The notes under the pieces are model-generated. The model was given only the letters and a program-made list of their open reading frames with translations, was not told the origin of the DNA and searched no databases. Shown here piece by piece: positions 21,845 to 32,436 of a stretch of DNA of 64,000 bases (positions are counted from its first letter, which is position 1; each line of letters starts with the position of its first letter). This DNA comes from Oikopleura dioica. Lineage: Eukaryota > Chordata > Appendicularia > Copelata > Oikopleuridae. The translations under genes were made by a program, and so were the position numbers. The stretch covers positions 10,049,001-10,113,000 of the forward strand of contig OU015567.1 in the NCBI GenBank assembly GCA_907165135.1, given 5' to 3'.

Positions 21845-22498
21845 ATGAAATTCTCTTCCATTTTCGCCACCTTCTCCGCTGTCGCAGCTCAAGTAAGTTC
21901 AAACAAAAAAGAAACGAGAGATAAAACAGGACCATTCTATAACTGTAATAAAAATAGGAATCCCGAGGAATCAAACCTCCAGGACGACTTGAAAAGACAA
22001 CAGGAAACTTCAAAAAGTGGCTCTCACAAAACATCATCGACGCTGACGCCATCGACAGGTATAATTTCCATCACTCTTTCACCTTATTCATCCAAATCAG
22101 ATGGTCGATTCGAGTGGACAAAATGACCGCCAACATGCTCAGTGCTTACGGCCGAGCAAACTGTGGCTTCTACGACTCATCTTTGACCAACGGTGGTCCA
22201 GACCCAAACCCAGATCTTCGACCCAACGGCAAGCCAAGAAAGGTCTTTGAGCGAAAACGAAGACAGGTCGAAGACGAGGAACTCCGATTGACGAGACCAA
22301 TCCTCTCAAGGGACTGACCCAGATCACCAAGCAGTTCCGAGTCTGGTCCGAGCGACACATCAACGAATGCGGCGGTCAGCGACGATTCAACCACATTGCT
22401 AGAAGAATGGACAAATGGACAAGGTAACTTTCCGTCCCAAAAACGCCAAACAAACCCTCTTTAGCAAACTCGGAAACCGATGGGAGAACCAGTTCTAA
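21845..22498 (+). pseudogene. Secreted-family copy 1, three introns, 1-bp frameshift
   Basis: Exons 21845-21892, 21958-22058, 22101-22424 and 22465-22498 are joined by GT-AG introns. The product starts with a signal peptide (MKFSSIFATFSAVAAQ) and carries the family core around NCGFYDSSLTNGGPDPNP, a dibasic KRRQVE stretch and ERHINECGGQRRFNHI. Compared with the copy at 24209-24715, one C is missing after GATT at about 22289. The frame shifts and stops at 22318 instead of continuing to the stop at 22498. The remaining sequence after the lesion still matches the paralogue closely, so the loss is recent or an assembly error. The family is unknown: it is small, secreted and basic, with two conserved cysteines. 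Confidence 0.75.
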
Positions 22499-23270
22499 CT
22501 CCTCCTTACTCGACTCTTTCTTCATCAGAGCAGTACTCGACAATTCGATCTGAATCCAGCTCGAGCATCAAAATAACGAACAAAACGTCCATCCTTTTTA
22601 TAGTAAAACTTACTCCTGTACAAATGCACAACTCTACTAACACAATTTACTGTCAAATGAGGCGACTGAGCCGACCACTTGACAAAGCAACTTTGCAAAG
22701 TTTGTCTTTATATATCCTTCTTTATAAAAACGAAAAATGACAATAAAAAGCTAAAAAATTAAAAAAAAAACTGAGTCTTTAATTACTCATGCAGTTATCA
22801 TACAAAACGTGAAGTAGAATGGGTTTTCTTGCGAAAGCGGCGGTAGTATTGGAAAAGTGGCAACCGCAAATCGTGGGCAGTAATCGGATAAACGCTCCCA
22901 TATTCGCTAATGGCCGACTCCTTATTCTATTCTTTTTGAGTGGACTCCAAAATAGGCCGCGCTTAGGCCCGGAACTTGGTCAAAGGATTTTCTAAAATAA
23001 ATTTCTAGCTCTAGGTCATTTTTTCTCAATCGATCTCGTTCTCTTCAAAATATGATTATATTTGATTGACAGTGGTAAATGGGCAGTGAATAAATAATAC
23101 TGAGATTTTCGTTCTTCTGGGGCTTCTTAAAGTGTATCCCGTCTTCGTTTTCTCGCCTGTTTTTCTTAATTTCTGTTTTAGTATTAGCTAAAATGGTTGT
23201 TTGAAGTTACCAAGATACTCGTTGATTCTCTTATCAAGTTGTATCAAAAGCTTCTTCACGCCCATGTTAG
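22499..23270. other. Intergenic, 3' flanks of convergent genes
   Basis: AATAAA at about 22742 fits the end of secreted-family copy 1. I see no further exon. Confidence 0.4.
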
Positions 23271-23908
23271 CTACGAATTGACGATGATCCATATTTGGAT
23301 CTGGAAGTTCGTCCTCTTTTTAGAGAGTAAGCACACGTCCAAAATCGTGACAGCTTTCAAGTGCCAAGTGAAGCAATAGAACAGTAAGAAACTGTCAGTG
23401 GCTAACTCTTTCCTGAAACCAAACGGTTCAAAATGACTTCACCTTCGCGGAGGAATGGAAAGTTGTGATATTTGCTCATGCACCAGATATTGACAAGTTT
23501 CGTTCGTTCTTCAAAAGCTTACAAAAATGCATAGAATTTAAATTCCCAATTTATTAAAAACTTTCCTGGGTACGCTGGCCCGAAAACGACAGTGAATTCG
23601 ACATAGCAGCTCGTGTAGAAAACGTTCCAGCTGAGTCTTGACTCCGGATACACCAAAAACGGAGGTGGAATAAACTTAAAGCTCAATAGATGAAATCATC
23701 GATTTTTAATTACCCTGTGAATGTATTCTTGCGTCTCGATAAGTGCTGCCGTGATTCCCGGATATGGATCCTGCTCTACTTCGTCTTCGGAAGATTCTAA
23801 TTCGTCCATTGCTGGCGCTTCCTCGAAAATTTCATCTTCGCTGTCTGGTTCTCCGAGGCACAAGCAATCATAAATGGAGATATTGGTATTTCTTGGCGTC
23901 GGCGCCAT
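23271..23908 (-). CDS. Hypothetical protein, three exons
   Basis: Minus-strand exons 23908-23714, 23674-23523 and 23412-23271 join in phase (0, then 2) to give 162 aa. The first exon encodes an acidic N-terminus (GEPDSEDEIFEEAPAMDELE). The later ones encode an aromatic, beta-rich part (KFLINWEFKFYAF) with several cysteines and a hydrophobic C-terminus. Donors are GTAATT and GTAAGC; the first intron is only 39 bp. The gene lies between secreted-family copy 1 and copy 2. No family is recognised. Support comes only from splice signals and frame continuity, so the last exon in particular could be wrong. Confidence 0.45.
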
Positions 23909-24208
23909 TTTATAAAATGATCAAAAAGTAAAAAACATACTTGTTGGTGTTGGCGCGCTCTAGAGATAAAATCAAATAATTATGTTCGTTTCAATTTCTC
24001 ATTTGCCGATTAGTAAGTCTCACAGCCGATTTTGCTTGATCGGCTAATGATAAGAAAGAGAGACGAGAAGAGATTTTTTTATATATTTTTATTACAAAAG
24101 ATGAGTTAATGGTAACAAAAACTGAAACCAGTCGAGATAATTTTAAGAGGATTTTGTACAGAAAAGGGATTGTAAAACATCTTTTTCTTTCGGGAGGATC
24201 AGTAGAGT

Positions 24209-24715
24209 TTAGGCTTGATTTTCCCATCGAGTTCCGAGCTTGCTGACAAATTTGTCCATTCGTCGAGCGATGTGGTTGAATCGTCGCTGACCGCCGCATT
24301 CGTTGATGTGTCGCTCGGACCAGACTCGGAATTGCTTGGTGATCTGGGTCAGTCCCTTGAGAGGATTGGTCTCGTCGAATCGGAGATCCTCGTCCTCAAC
24401 TTCTCGTCGTTTTCGCTCGAAGGTCTTTCTTGGCTTGCCGTTGGGTCGAAGATCTGGGTTTGGGTCTGGACCACCGTTGGTCAAAGAAGAGTCGTAGAAA
24501 CCACAGTTTGCTCGGCCGTAAGCACTGAGCATGTTGGCGGCCATTTTGTCCACTCGATCAGACCATCTTTGGACGGCGGCTTGGTCGACGATGTTTTGGG
24601 ATAGCCACAGCTTGAAGTTGTTCTGCGTCTTTTCAAGTCGTCCTGGCGGCTTGATTCCTCGCACATCCTGGGAAGCGGCGGCGGAGAAAGTAGCAAAAAG
24701 TGTAGAAAACTTCAT
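24209..24715 (-). CDS. Secreted-family copy 2, intronless and intact
   Basis: One uninterrupted frame of 168 aa with signal peptide MKFSTLFATFSAAASQ and the complete family core: RLEKTQNNFKLWLSQNI, NCGFYDSSLTNGGPDPNP, a KRRE dibasic site and HINECGGQRRFNHIARRMD, ending KLGTRWENQA. It is closest to copy 1, which has introns at three positions; here all three are precisely absent. A Met three codons upstream in frame is possible but breaks the signal-peptide alignment with the paralogues, so 24715 is chosen. Function unknown. The two conserved cysteines and dibasic site would fit a small secreted matrix protein or a processed precursor. Confidence 0.8.
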   Translation of the reverse strand: MKFSTLFATFSAAASQDVRGIKPPGRLEKTQNNFKLWLSQNIVDQAAVQRWSDRVDKMAANMLSAYGRANCGFYDSSLTNGGPDPNPDLRPNGKPRKTFERKRREVEDEDLRFDETNPLKGLTQITKQFRVWSERHINECGGQRRFNHIARRMDKFVSKLGTRWENQA

Positions 24716-24792
24716 TTTTATCAAGTTTAGTTTTTGAGTGTTTTGAATAACTATCTCAAGTTAAATCGATGACGATAAATCCCCTCGACGCG

Positions 24793-24843
24793 TTTAAATA
24801 CTCGCGCGGAACATAGATCACGAGCGCCATCTGAGCGCCGCGT
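24793..24843 (-). promoter_or_regulatory. Core promoter of secreted-family copy 2
   Basis: On the minus strand CAGATGGCG (24843-24835) precedes TATTTAAA (24800-24793), about 80 bp before the start codon. This resembles the CAGGTGGCG plus TATTTAA pair of copy 1, although the spacing differs (43 versus 35 bp). Confidence 0.45.
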
Positions 24844-25396
24844 TATCACTAAAATTTTAATTTTGACAAGTGCGAGCATCGTTAGTCGCCCGGGTGAGCC
24901 AAGGTCAGGATAATTTTGGAACTCTGATGAGATACGTGTGCAAGTAAAGAAGGTACGTATTCAAATATTAACATTGGGACGGCGTTGTTTCCGAGAAAAA
25001 TGGAATTCTAGCGCTAAATCTTCCTTTTTTCACTTTATCGATGAATACTTTCAAAATTAAATCTCTAGCCGTCTAGTCACTCATTTTCTCAAATCAAGTC
25101 TATCAACAACTGGGCGTGATTTTGCCCCGTCAACCACGGCGCGGAGTACGTTGGAAAATTTACTTGTGGCGAGCTTATTCACTGCCGACGAATATGTTTC
25201 TAATCTCCCCTCTTCTCGGACTTGGCGTCCACATTCGAGCATAAGCTTGATTTTATTAAAGTTTGAATACTGTAAGTAAGTGACTTTAGGAGCTGATTTT
25301 GGCCACAGAGTCGTCTTTTAAGCGTTTCAAAACGAAAATATACGACAATTTCTTCATGATCGAATTAAACTGTTTGATACAGTATCAAAGAAACTG
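24844..25396. other. Intergenic, no gene seen
   Basis: Between copy 2 and the 3' end of the TauE/SafE-type gene I see only AT-rich sequence. Confidence 0.4.
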
Positions 25397-27722
25397 TCAA
25401 ATATCTGAGAAACGCTTTCCTCGATCTGAACTTATCAAGCCAACCGGTTCATTTCCTGATCGACTTATTCTCTTCTCTCCCAAGTGCGATAAAATCATAA
25501 ATACCAACGAAGCAGCCAGAATGATTCCCAACGCGAGAACTAGGACCGTTAATTTGGCGAAAATTGAGATTGGAACTTACGAGATAGCTGCGGTTTTCGT
25601 GGAAGAATGATGATGAAACCGGTAATGAGTTGAACTGTGCAGAGAACGTAAACCGCCTTAGCAAGGGTGGTTCGCGTTACCAAAGTCGCGCAATAAGCGC
25701 CTAGACTCGCTCCAACTGGCACCACAGGTACTATGTTGTGGTCAAGCTGCTCTGTATGAGCTTGAATAAATTATTCATCAATTTGACCTTTTCCAGAAAC
25801 AATCCAGTAGTCCCAAGCAATGGTTGCGAGAGTGCCGAGAAAGAATTTATAAGCGAATCCGAAAATGCTGACCATGGCCATGAGGACTACGGATGTTGGG
25901 GTTGCAATCTTTTCCGAAACGCGGAAGTACAGGGTTAGTACGCAGAAGCAGCAAATGTCGACGCCAGATCCAGCGACTCCTGTGAATAATCCGCCGAGGA
26001 AACCTAAACAGCATATATTTGTGGCTCTGTAATCTCTGTATTCAACTGTTGAATTTCAACATCATGTAGATCAATGTACGTTATTATTGCTAAATTTCAA
26101 AAATGTTTCAAGAAAAAGCTGACCATTCAATTGCCCCTTAAGGGTATCTAATGCCCAAATGCTTTATTTTTAAAAAATCTGATTTAAATTATTTAATTTT
26201 ATAATTTGAATGTTTTAGCATTTGTCGTATTTTAGATTCGTCGTACTCCGCGGTCGATACGATGATGATAACTCAACGACATCTGACGTGAAAATCAGGA
26301 TGTTCGATGTCAAAAACTCAAGTTCTCCATCTTCTACCTATAAATTAAAAAAAAAAGAATGAAGTGGAAGGCACGAAAGACAACTGCATAACGAATACCT
26401 CCGTAAGCGTGTCCCTTCCTAGAATTGCTGCTGCTTTAAAAACTAACATCACGATGATTGTTAGTCCCACTAAAATAGTTTAAAATTCGGGAAAGCTTTT
26501 TCAGGATGTCCCTTAATCGTTTTCATAGTCGACTAAAGACTGGAGCATAAGCTGTCTTCTAAAACAGCAAACGCAGAAGACAAACATACCCCGGCCGAAC
26601 AAAAACAGATTTTGGAAAGGAAATCGGAAATTTCAAGCCTGGCTCATTTTTAATTGCCTCTCAAAATATTATCACTAACCAGTTATCACCAAAATCTCTG
26701 CGGAGAACTTTTCATCTTTGCTGATCTCGTCGAAAACTTGTCGATCCTTTTTCTTGTTCAAAATCCAGAGAGCAACGGCAAAGGCGAACCAGATCGAGAC
26801 AAATGATATTTTTGCATGAGCAGGGCTGAATTGATGCTCTTTGAAAACTGACCAGGAAAGAGAAGATGGTCAAGATTCAAGACCACCAGCCTAAGTAAAG
26901 GGTCGATGAAGGTAAATTCAGCGATGAGGCCGAGGATTCCACCAAGAGGGACGAATAGAAGGCAACGTTTTTCTAGCGGAACTTTGCATAGAAATATCTG
27001 TCAAGGGAATTGAAGGTTTTGATTGGTTAACACTGACTTTTGGCTCTTTGCATTGGCTTTCGCAAAAATGATTCGAGAGTCTTCGAATTTTGAAACGTTG
27101 AACTTGCTCGAAAACCTGGAAACAGATCTGCATTTATTTTTTGATTGCTTCGAGTTGAGTCTTTTAAATCCCATTACGAGCAGCTCGCCGAGCTCATGCC
27201 GACAGACTGGATCATCAAGCTAAAGTCTCTGAAAACACAATCGTTAGGATTCAGTTTCGGGAAGGTTTGTTCTTATAGACACCTTGCAATTTTCGGATCG
27301 ATTTTGCAGACCAGAGTCATTACAGGGTAAGCGACGGCTCCACCACCTTAAAACCGCGAAAATTGACGAGTTTCTCGAGTAAATGATAGAAATTGTCTTT
27401 CTAAAAATGATTTGCTAAGAGATAAGATAGAAAGGCTGCACCGCCAATTAACAAATCAAAAAGGTACTTGAGAAGCACTTTTAACTTTACGCTCGCAGAG
27501 GAAATTAGATATAGATGCGTAAAATATCACATTGCTAAAACTTAACACCGTACCTTCGGAAGTGGCACCAGCAACAAACGAGCCGAAAATCATCATTATG
27601 CTGATAAAATAATTGTCTCTGAACTTGAACCACAAATCGAGACGGCTCATTACGATAAGCCATATCGTTTGCACCACCAAATTTGGAGCTAGAACGGGAA
27701 ACATTTTCTTCAAAAAATTCAT
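25397..27722 (-). CDS. TauE/SafE-family membrane transporter, about eight exons
   Basis: Exons (minus) 27722-27554, 27346-27283, 27228-27178, about 26997-26891, 26847-26690, 26003-25788, 25730-25581 and 25539-25397 encode a polytopic protein of roughly 360 aa. Family signatures are clear: GATSEGGGAVAYPVMTL, then ARDFSLMIQSVGMSSASC in the N-terminal half. In the C-terminal half ITGFLGGLFTGVAGSGVDI and EKIATPTSVVLMAMVSIFGF mirror them, as in the inverted-repeat TauE/SafE (sulfite/sulfonate exporter) fold. About eight to nine hydrophobic helices are visible. The junctions around exon 4 (27178/26997 and about 26891/26847) do not agree in phase with GT-AG sites. They may use non-GT donors, or a base may be missing. 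Substrate unknown; anion or sulfur-compound export is inferred from family. Confidence 0.8.
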
Positions 27723-28534
27723 GTTCAGTTTTGTAGAAGAAAGAAAAAGAAGAGGGGAAAGAGAGGAACAAGTGGGTTTTCAAAAACGCACTGGTTCGGA
27801 ACAAGGTGGAACTGCTGACCTTCTGACTTTCTTCTAGCCATTTTGGAGTGAAAAATTAATAAATATGAGCTGCTTCAGCTCTTTTGGTCGTTTTATTTAG
27901 GATTTATAGATGAGCGTAAATACCCCGCTGTCGAATAATGCCAAAATGTTCATGTTAAATTTAGTTTAAAAACCAAAAGTGGGTCTTATTTTAATCTTAC
28001 GTAGCTAAATTATAGCTCTGTTTGATTTTCCAAGTTTGTGATGTTTTGATTTGATGAGCAAGCTCTTAATTAATTGGCATTTTTCGAGGGCATAATCGGA
28101 AATATCATTTTTTATCTTCTCCAAGGTGGTTTTTTAACATGAACTTGCGTCTTTTTTTTACAGGGAACTCTTGAAGACAAGGCATTACTGAGATCTATTT
28201 AGAACAAAGACAAACATTCTATGTAGATTGAAACGTTTCTTTTGACTGCACCGGTTTTCCCAAGATGGCGGACTGAAACTTTATCTTGCGCAAGTGGCCA
28301 CAGAGGGAAGCAGAACCCGGAGTTAAAAGAACGTTAGCAGAACTAATAACGCGGTTTATAAACAAAATCACGATAGGGTCCCGTTTCTCGATAGGTGGAG
28401 CGCGAGGTCTAAATTGACATTCGGCGGCTATAAAAGCCGAGCCGGAGCAGTGGTTGATCATCAACCGAGCTCAAATCGGAATAAAAAAAAAAGAATTTAT
28501 TCGAAAAAGAATAAAAACTACTAAAACAACGAAG
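27723..28534. other. Intergenic with TATA box for secreted-family copy 3
   Basis: No exon is supported. The right end holds the TATA box annotated next; an AAGATGGCGG motif lies near 28263. Confidence 0.4.
28429..28436 (+). promoter_or_regulatory. TATA box of secreted-family copy 3
   Basis: TATAAAAG, flanked by TCGGC and GCCGA, lies 99 bp before the first codon of copy 3. Confidence 0.6.
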
Positions 28535-29153
28535 ATGAAATTTTCCGCCATTTTCGCTACTTTTTCCGCCGTCGCTGCTCAGGTAAAAAGAGAATCAGAA
28601 TAGAACTTTTACATTTTTATGAAAAATTCGTCTTAACAAAATCGCTTCAGGAGGAGCGAGGAATGCAACCGCCAAAACGATTGGCAAAGACATCGGACAA
28701 TTTCAAGCTCTGGCTCGAGCAGAACATCCAAAAGGCTAGCGACCGAAGCCGATGGTCCGACAGAATCGACAAGATGACTGCCAACATGCTTTCTGCTTAC
28801 GACCGAGAAAACTGCGGCTTCTACGACGAGTCCTTGACCAACGGCGGCCCAGACCCAAACCCAGAGCTCCGACCCAACGGCAAGCCACGAAAAACCTTCG
28901 AACGGCGACGACGACAAGTCGAAGAAGATGAGCTTCGATTTGATGAGACCAACCCCGTCAAGGGATTGAAGCAGATCACCGGCAAGCTCGGACTCTGGGC
29001 CGATCGACACATCAACGAGTGCGGCGGTCAGCGTCGATTCAACCATATCAACCGACGAATGGAAAAATGGGTTACGTAAGTAAACACACCAAATTTCTAA
29101 ATCTCATAATTTTATTCAGCAAACTTACCGCCAAATGGGAAGACCAAGCCTAA
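28535..29153 (+). CDS. Secreted-family copy 3, two introns, intact
   Basis: Exons 28535-28582, 28651-29075 and 29120-29153 encode 168 aa. The signal peptide is MKFSAIFATFSAVAAQ. The core reads NCGFYDESLTNGGPDPNPELR, with RRRRQVEED and HINECGGQRRFNHINRRME, and the C-terminus is KLTAKWEDQA. The first and last introns sit at the same codons as in copy 1, but the middle intron of copy 1 (within the R of ...DR-WS) is absent. It is the most diverged of the three copies in the segment after the signal peptide. No family is recognised outside this window's paralogues. The gene faces the 3' end of the K2P channel gene about 110 bp away. Confidence 0.85.
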
Positions 29154-29266
29154 GCAAATTCATGAACTTTTTTCTATACCAGAATAATCTTGTTCTTTAA
29201 CTGTAAATCGTAATTATTTCTACTGACACAAAATATTTAATAAAACAGTACAAAAAAAATAATAAC

Positions 29267-31314
29267 TCATCTTCTAAACCGCGGCGTTGGAAAATTATTC
29301 TTTGGCTCAAAATAAGCGCTCTCGATCGCAGTCTCTTGGCTTCCTCTTGCTTGAGAAAGCGATTTTCGTCTATTGTAGGGGGTTCCAATGGCAGAAGCGA
29401 CACCTGAATCGGACTTCTGAGTTCTGTAAGATGGTTGGCGAGAGAGCGCACAATTTTGCGGAATCAGCTGAAGAAGTTGTCCATTTGTCTTGTTCGTCAT
29501 CGGGGATCCGGTAGGGCTAATCTCTACAAGAATTAATATAACGAAATAAAGATTTATTGCCCGACCAGTTCTTGATACACATAGAGATCGATTGTAAGGA
29601 CTCGGGAAAATGTAGAACGGTCTTTCAGAATCGACAACTAAGCAAGGAAACATTTCTGGGATCACTTGCTGGAGTTTTTTAACGATCATAGAAATCATTG
29701 TTCCAGAAAACGACAGCCCCGTTAGTTGCCAGAGATAAACGAGAAATCGGTAAACCCAGTAGCCCAGCCAGTAAATATTATCCCATCGAGTCGGTTGACA
29801 AAACGCCTTTGATGAGACATCGATCGGTGTTCGCTTTACATTGAAGGTTCTTGTCGATTCCTCAACTATAGCTTCAACGCACTCTCCAAGATCAAATTTG
29901 TCCGCGCGACGAGCCCATTCCTCAGGAGGATGAGCTCGGGGAACATAATCGCCGAAACCAATCTTCGCCAAAGAAGTCACTGCGAAATATAGAGCGGTTA
30001 TGAAGGTCCAATCTTCTGTGTACATAAAAATACAGCTAGGAACAATGACGAAAATGATGATCCCAACAGAACAATAAATCAGCTTTGCTTTTCTAAAAAA
30101 AGATGAATTTATTAATTTAATTTTAACCAACCGTATTGTCATCCATGAGGAATTATTTCGCCTATTCCATGTCGTAGTAAAAATAACAAGAAGTTTTGCC
30201 ACGATATCATTTATATGAGTTTTTGGGGATCATTCTTGATCTTTGTAAAGTTTACAAGTTTTAGAATGGAAACTAAAAAGTTGAAAAATTAAAGATCCCT
30301 TATCAAATGAGCGATGCAAATAAGGGTATCGCGAAGGCGCTGCTAACGATGCACATAGTTTTTCCAAGTCTAGTCTGAAATAAAATTCTGTCTGGGATCT
30401 TCAAAAAGCTCAATACATGTGGTACAATTTGGCCGTAGCCGATAGTAGATGCCAATGAGCCCATGAAAACAAAAGCATTTCCGTAAGTCCAATTTCCGAT
30501 ATGACAGATATTTGACCAGTCGTGAAAATGAATCGCGTAGTTGATCGTTTCGAAAGATAGTTCGATGATGTTCGAACCTTTGATGCTCAACGTGCGGTTC
30601 ACGGGCTTGTGGAGCTAGAGACCATTAGTCTTCGTTGATTTCAAGATTTTTTGTTTACGTTTTCAAGAAGCTTTTTCCAGCCAGTAAGGTATTCTCCACG
30701 CTCTTGTCCTTGAAGAGTCGCTGTCAAACTATCGACGATTTGCTTTGTTCAATATAAATTTGTTGTATAAAATGAGCGTTACTTGTGAGCACTTATTTTC
30801 GAGCATTTGCGTCCATATATTCATCAGTTTTGGGGAAGGACTAAAATGATTCTTAGTGAGCCTTCTGAACTGGGATTCTTTGAATTGTTCCAATCGCTTT
30901 CAGGGCTTTTTCAGACAATGAATAAAAATTTTTTAGTAAAAAAACCCTTTCTCGCACACTTCAGCATTGTATCCAAATCGGTAAAAGTTACCAGAGAAGA
31001 GGTCATTTCTCTAAGAATTTTATTCCGTCGGTTCGTCTCAGAGATTCTCCTACCATATTCACAAAAAGCTCGTTTTCGATTTCTTGGCATCTCTGTTCTT
31101 TTGCTGGCTGCTCGATTTCCATAAAAATAAAGGAACCAAAAAATAAATAGCCGATATAAAACATGAGCTTGATCCAAATTGTCATTTGAAAGTTTCGTGG
31201 GCGCTCTTCTTTCTTTGGTTGCCCTAAAATTGTATAGAAGATACGATAAAAATTTAAAGGAAGACCTTTCATCAATTTTCGGGTTGAAAATCTCTCCTTT
31301 CTTTTTCGCCTCAT
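29267..31314 (-). CDS. Two-pore-domain K+ channel (K2P/KCNK-like)
   Basis: The minus-strand exons show the full K2P order. M1 is IKLMFYIGYLFFGSFIFMEI (31.1-31.2 kb). An extracellular cap with NXS/T sites follows. Pore 1 is GSLASTIGYGQIVP (about 30.45 kb), and M2 starts TRLGKTMCIVSSAFAIPLF. M3 is YCSVGIIIFVIVPSCIF, pore 2 is TSLAKIGFGDYVP (about 29.95 kb), and M4 follows around LGYWVYRFLVYLW. The cytoplasmic tail is Ser/Arg-rich. Introns are short; one 42-bp intron near 30095-30140 can be read through. K2P channels set resting K+ conductance as dimers. In pore 2 the filter threonine (TxGFG) is replaced by lysine, which is unusual. Start chosen at the first Met before M1, just after a CAG. Confidence 0.85.
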
Positions 31315-31710
31315 GATCTGATCATTCCCAGCTTACTTGGAGCTTTTTGAGCAAATAGCTAATATGCCTGTCGATTTCGCTATTGAGAAGCGTTATTAAC
31401 TTTATAATGACGATGTCAAAAATAAAAATCTGCAAGTTGCAAGCTTTTGCTCTGTAACGGCAGAAATATTACATTATCTGTTTTTTTTCACTAGAAATCG
31501 CCTACTCGTTATCAATTTTAAATCTTTTCCCGAAAGGCTAGTTCCGATCTCGGCGATAATCACCTGCGCCGCCGAAATCTCCTGGTCTCCCGCTGATTCG
31601 TTGTCCAAATTCCTTCGCACTTGGCGCCCTCTTTTGGGCACATGAGCCGAATAAATTGACGCTGTAATTCTCAAATCCATCACAACAAACGATCACTGCA
31701 TTACAACAAA
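31315..31710. other. Intergenic between divergent genes
   Basis: Probable shared promoter region of the K2P gene and the gene at 31711. No other feature seen. Confidence 0.35.
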
Positions 31711-32436
31711 ATGTCAATGTTTGTCAAATTCAACGGTGTCAAAGGACACTCAGACTTCCAGATGAAAATCAACCAACACGGCACCACCGATCACGATTTC
31801 GAGTTTTCCTGCGGATGTGGCTTCCGTGTTCCTTCCTTTCTCAAAGAGCAATGCGTTGATCTTTGGTGCTGGATGCAAGGCCTCTACGAAGGAGTCGAAG
31901 TCGAAAAAGAAAAATCTCACTGGAAAGATCGTGATTTCAAGCGAACTCCTCATGTCTTCTGCGACAAAGACGACGAACACATGAACCGCATTATCGAAAT
32001 GGTCTTCACCCGAAGAGAGCGTCTCAACGCATCACCCGAATACCCTGCTGCTTTCAAATTGGAGGAGAAAACGATGGGCGAAGATTTGATGCTTCAAATC
32101 TGGTACAAGACACTCCTCACTGTCGACCAGCAGCTCTTCATCGAGGTTCCTGCCCGAAATGGCGAAGAGATCTGGACTGACGAGTTGAAGCGAAGGGTTG
32201 CGGCCGACGGTGAGTTCATCAGACTTGGTTCGTTTTCGGTTGAGCCAACAAAGAAAGCCTGCTTTCCGAAAAAGGAGAAGACCTCAAGCAAGAAAACAAA
32301 TGCCCCCAGAAAGAAGCCCCTGATGAATGATGATGAGCTGATCAGACTCTTCAGTCAGCCTGCAACCAACCAGAAGAAAAACAAGAAGACCAAGAAGAAC
32401 AATCAGCGTAAAACCAAGAAAACTGCCAAGAAGTAA
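31711..32436 (+). CDS. Hypothetical single-exon protein with Lys-rich tail
   Basis: A clean 241-codon frame without introns. The first ~190 residues are globular, with a Cys/Trp segment near the N-terminus (FEFSCGCGF, VDLWCWMQGL) and a helical charged middle. The last ~50 residues are almost all Lys, Asn, Thr and Gln (KKNKKTKKNNQRKTKKTAKK), suggesting nucleic-acid binding or nuclear/nucleolar localisation. Codon use matches the neighbouring conserved genes and differs from the AT-rich spacers, which supports coding. No known family is recognised. It is divergent from the K2P channel upstream. Confidence 0.7.
   Translation: MSMFVKFNGVKGHSDFQMKINQHGTTDHDFEFSCGCGFRVPSFLKEQCVDLWCWMQGLYEGVEVEKEKSHWKDRDFKRTPHVFCDKDDEHMNRIIEMVFTRRERLNASPEYPAAFKLEEKTMGEDLMLQIWYKTLLTVDQQLFIEVPARNGEEIWTDELKRRVAADGEFIRLGSFSVEPTKKACFPKKEKTSSKKTNAPRKKPLMNDDELIRLFSQPATNQKKNKKTKKNNQRKTKKTAKK

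Noticed and set aside
30807-31124. Plus-strand 105-codon frame opposite the K2P gene
   Set aside because: It is the antisense of K2P exons and introns and has no independent support.
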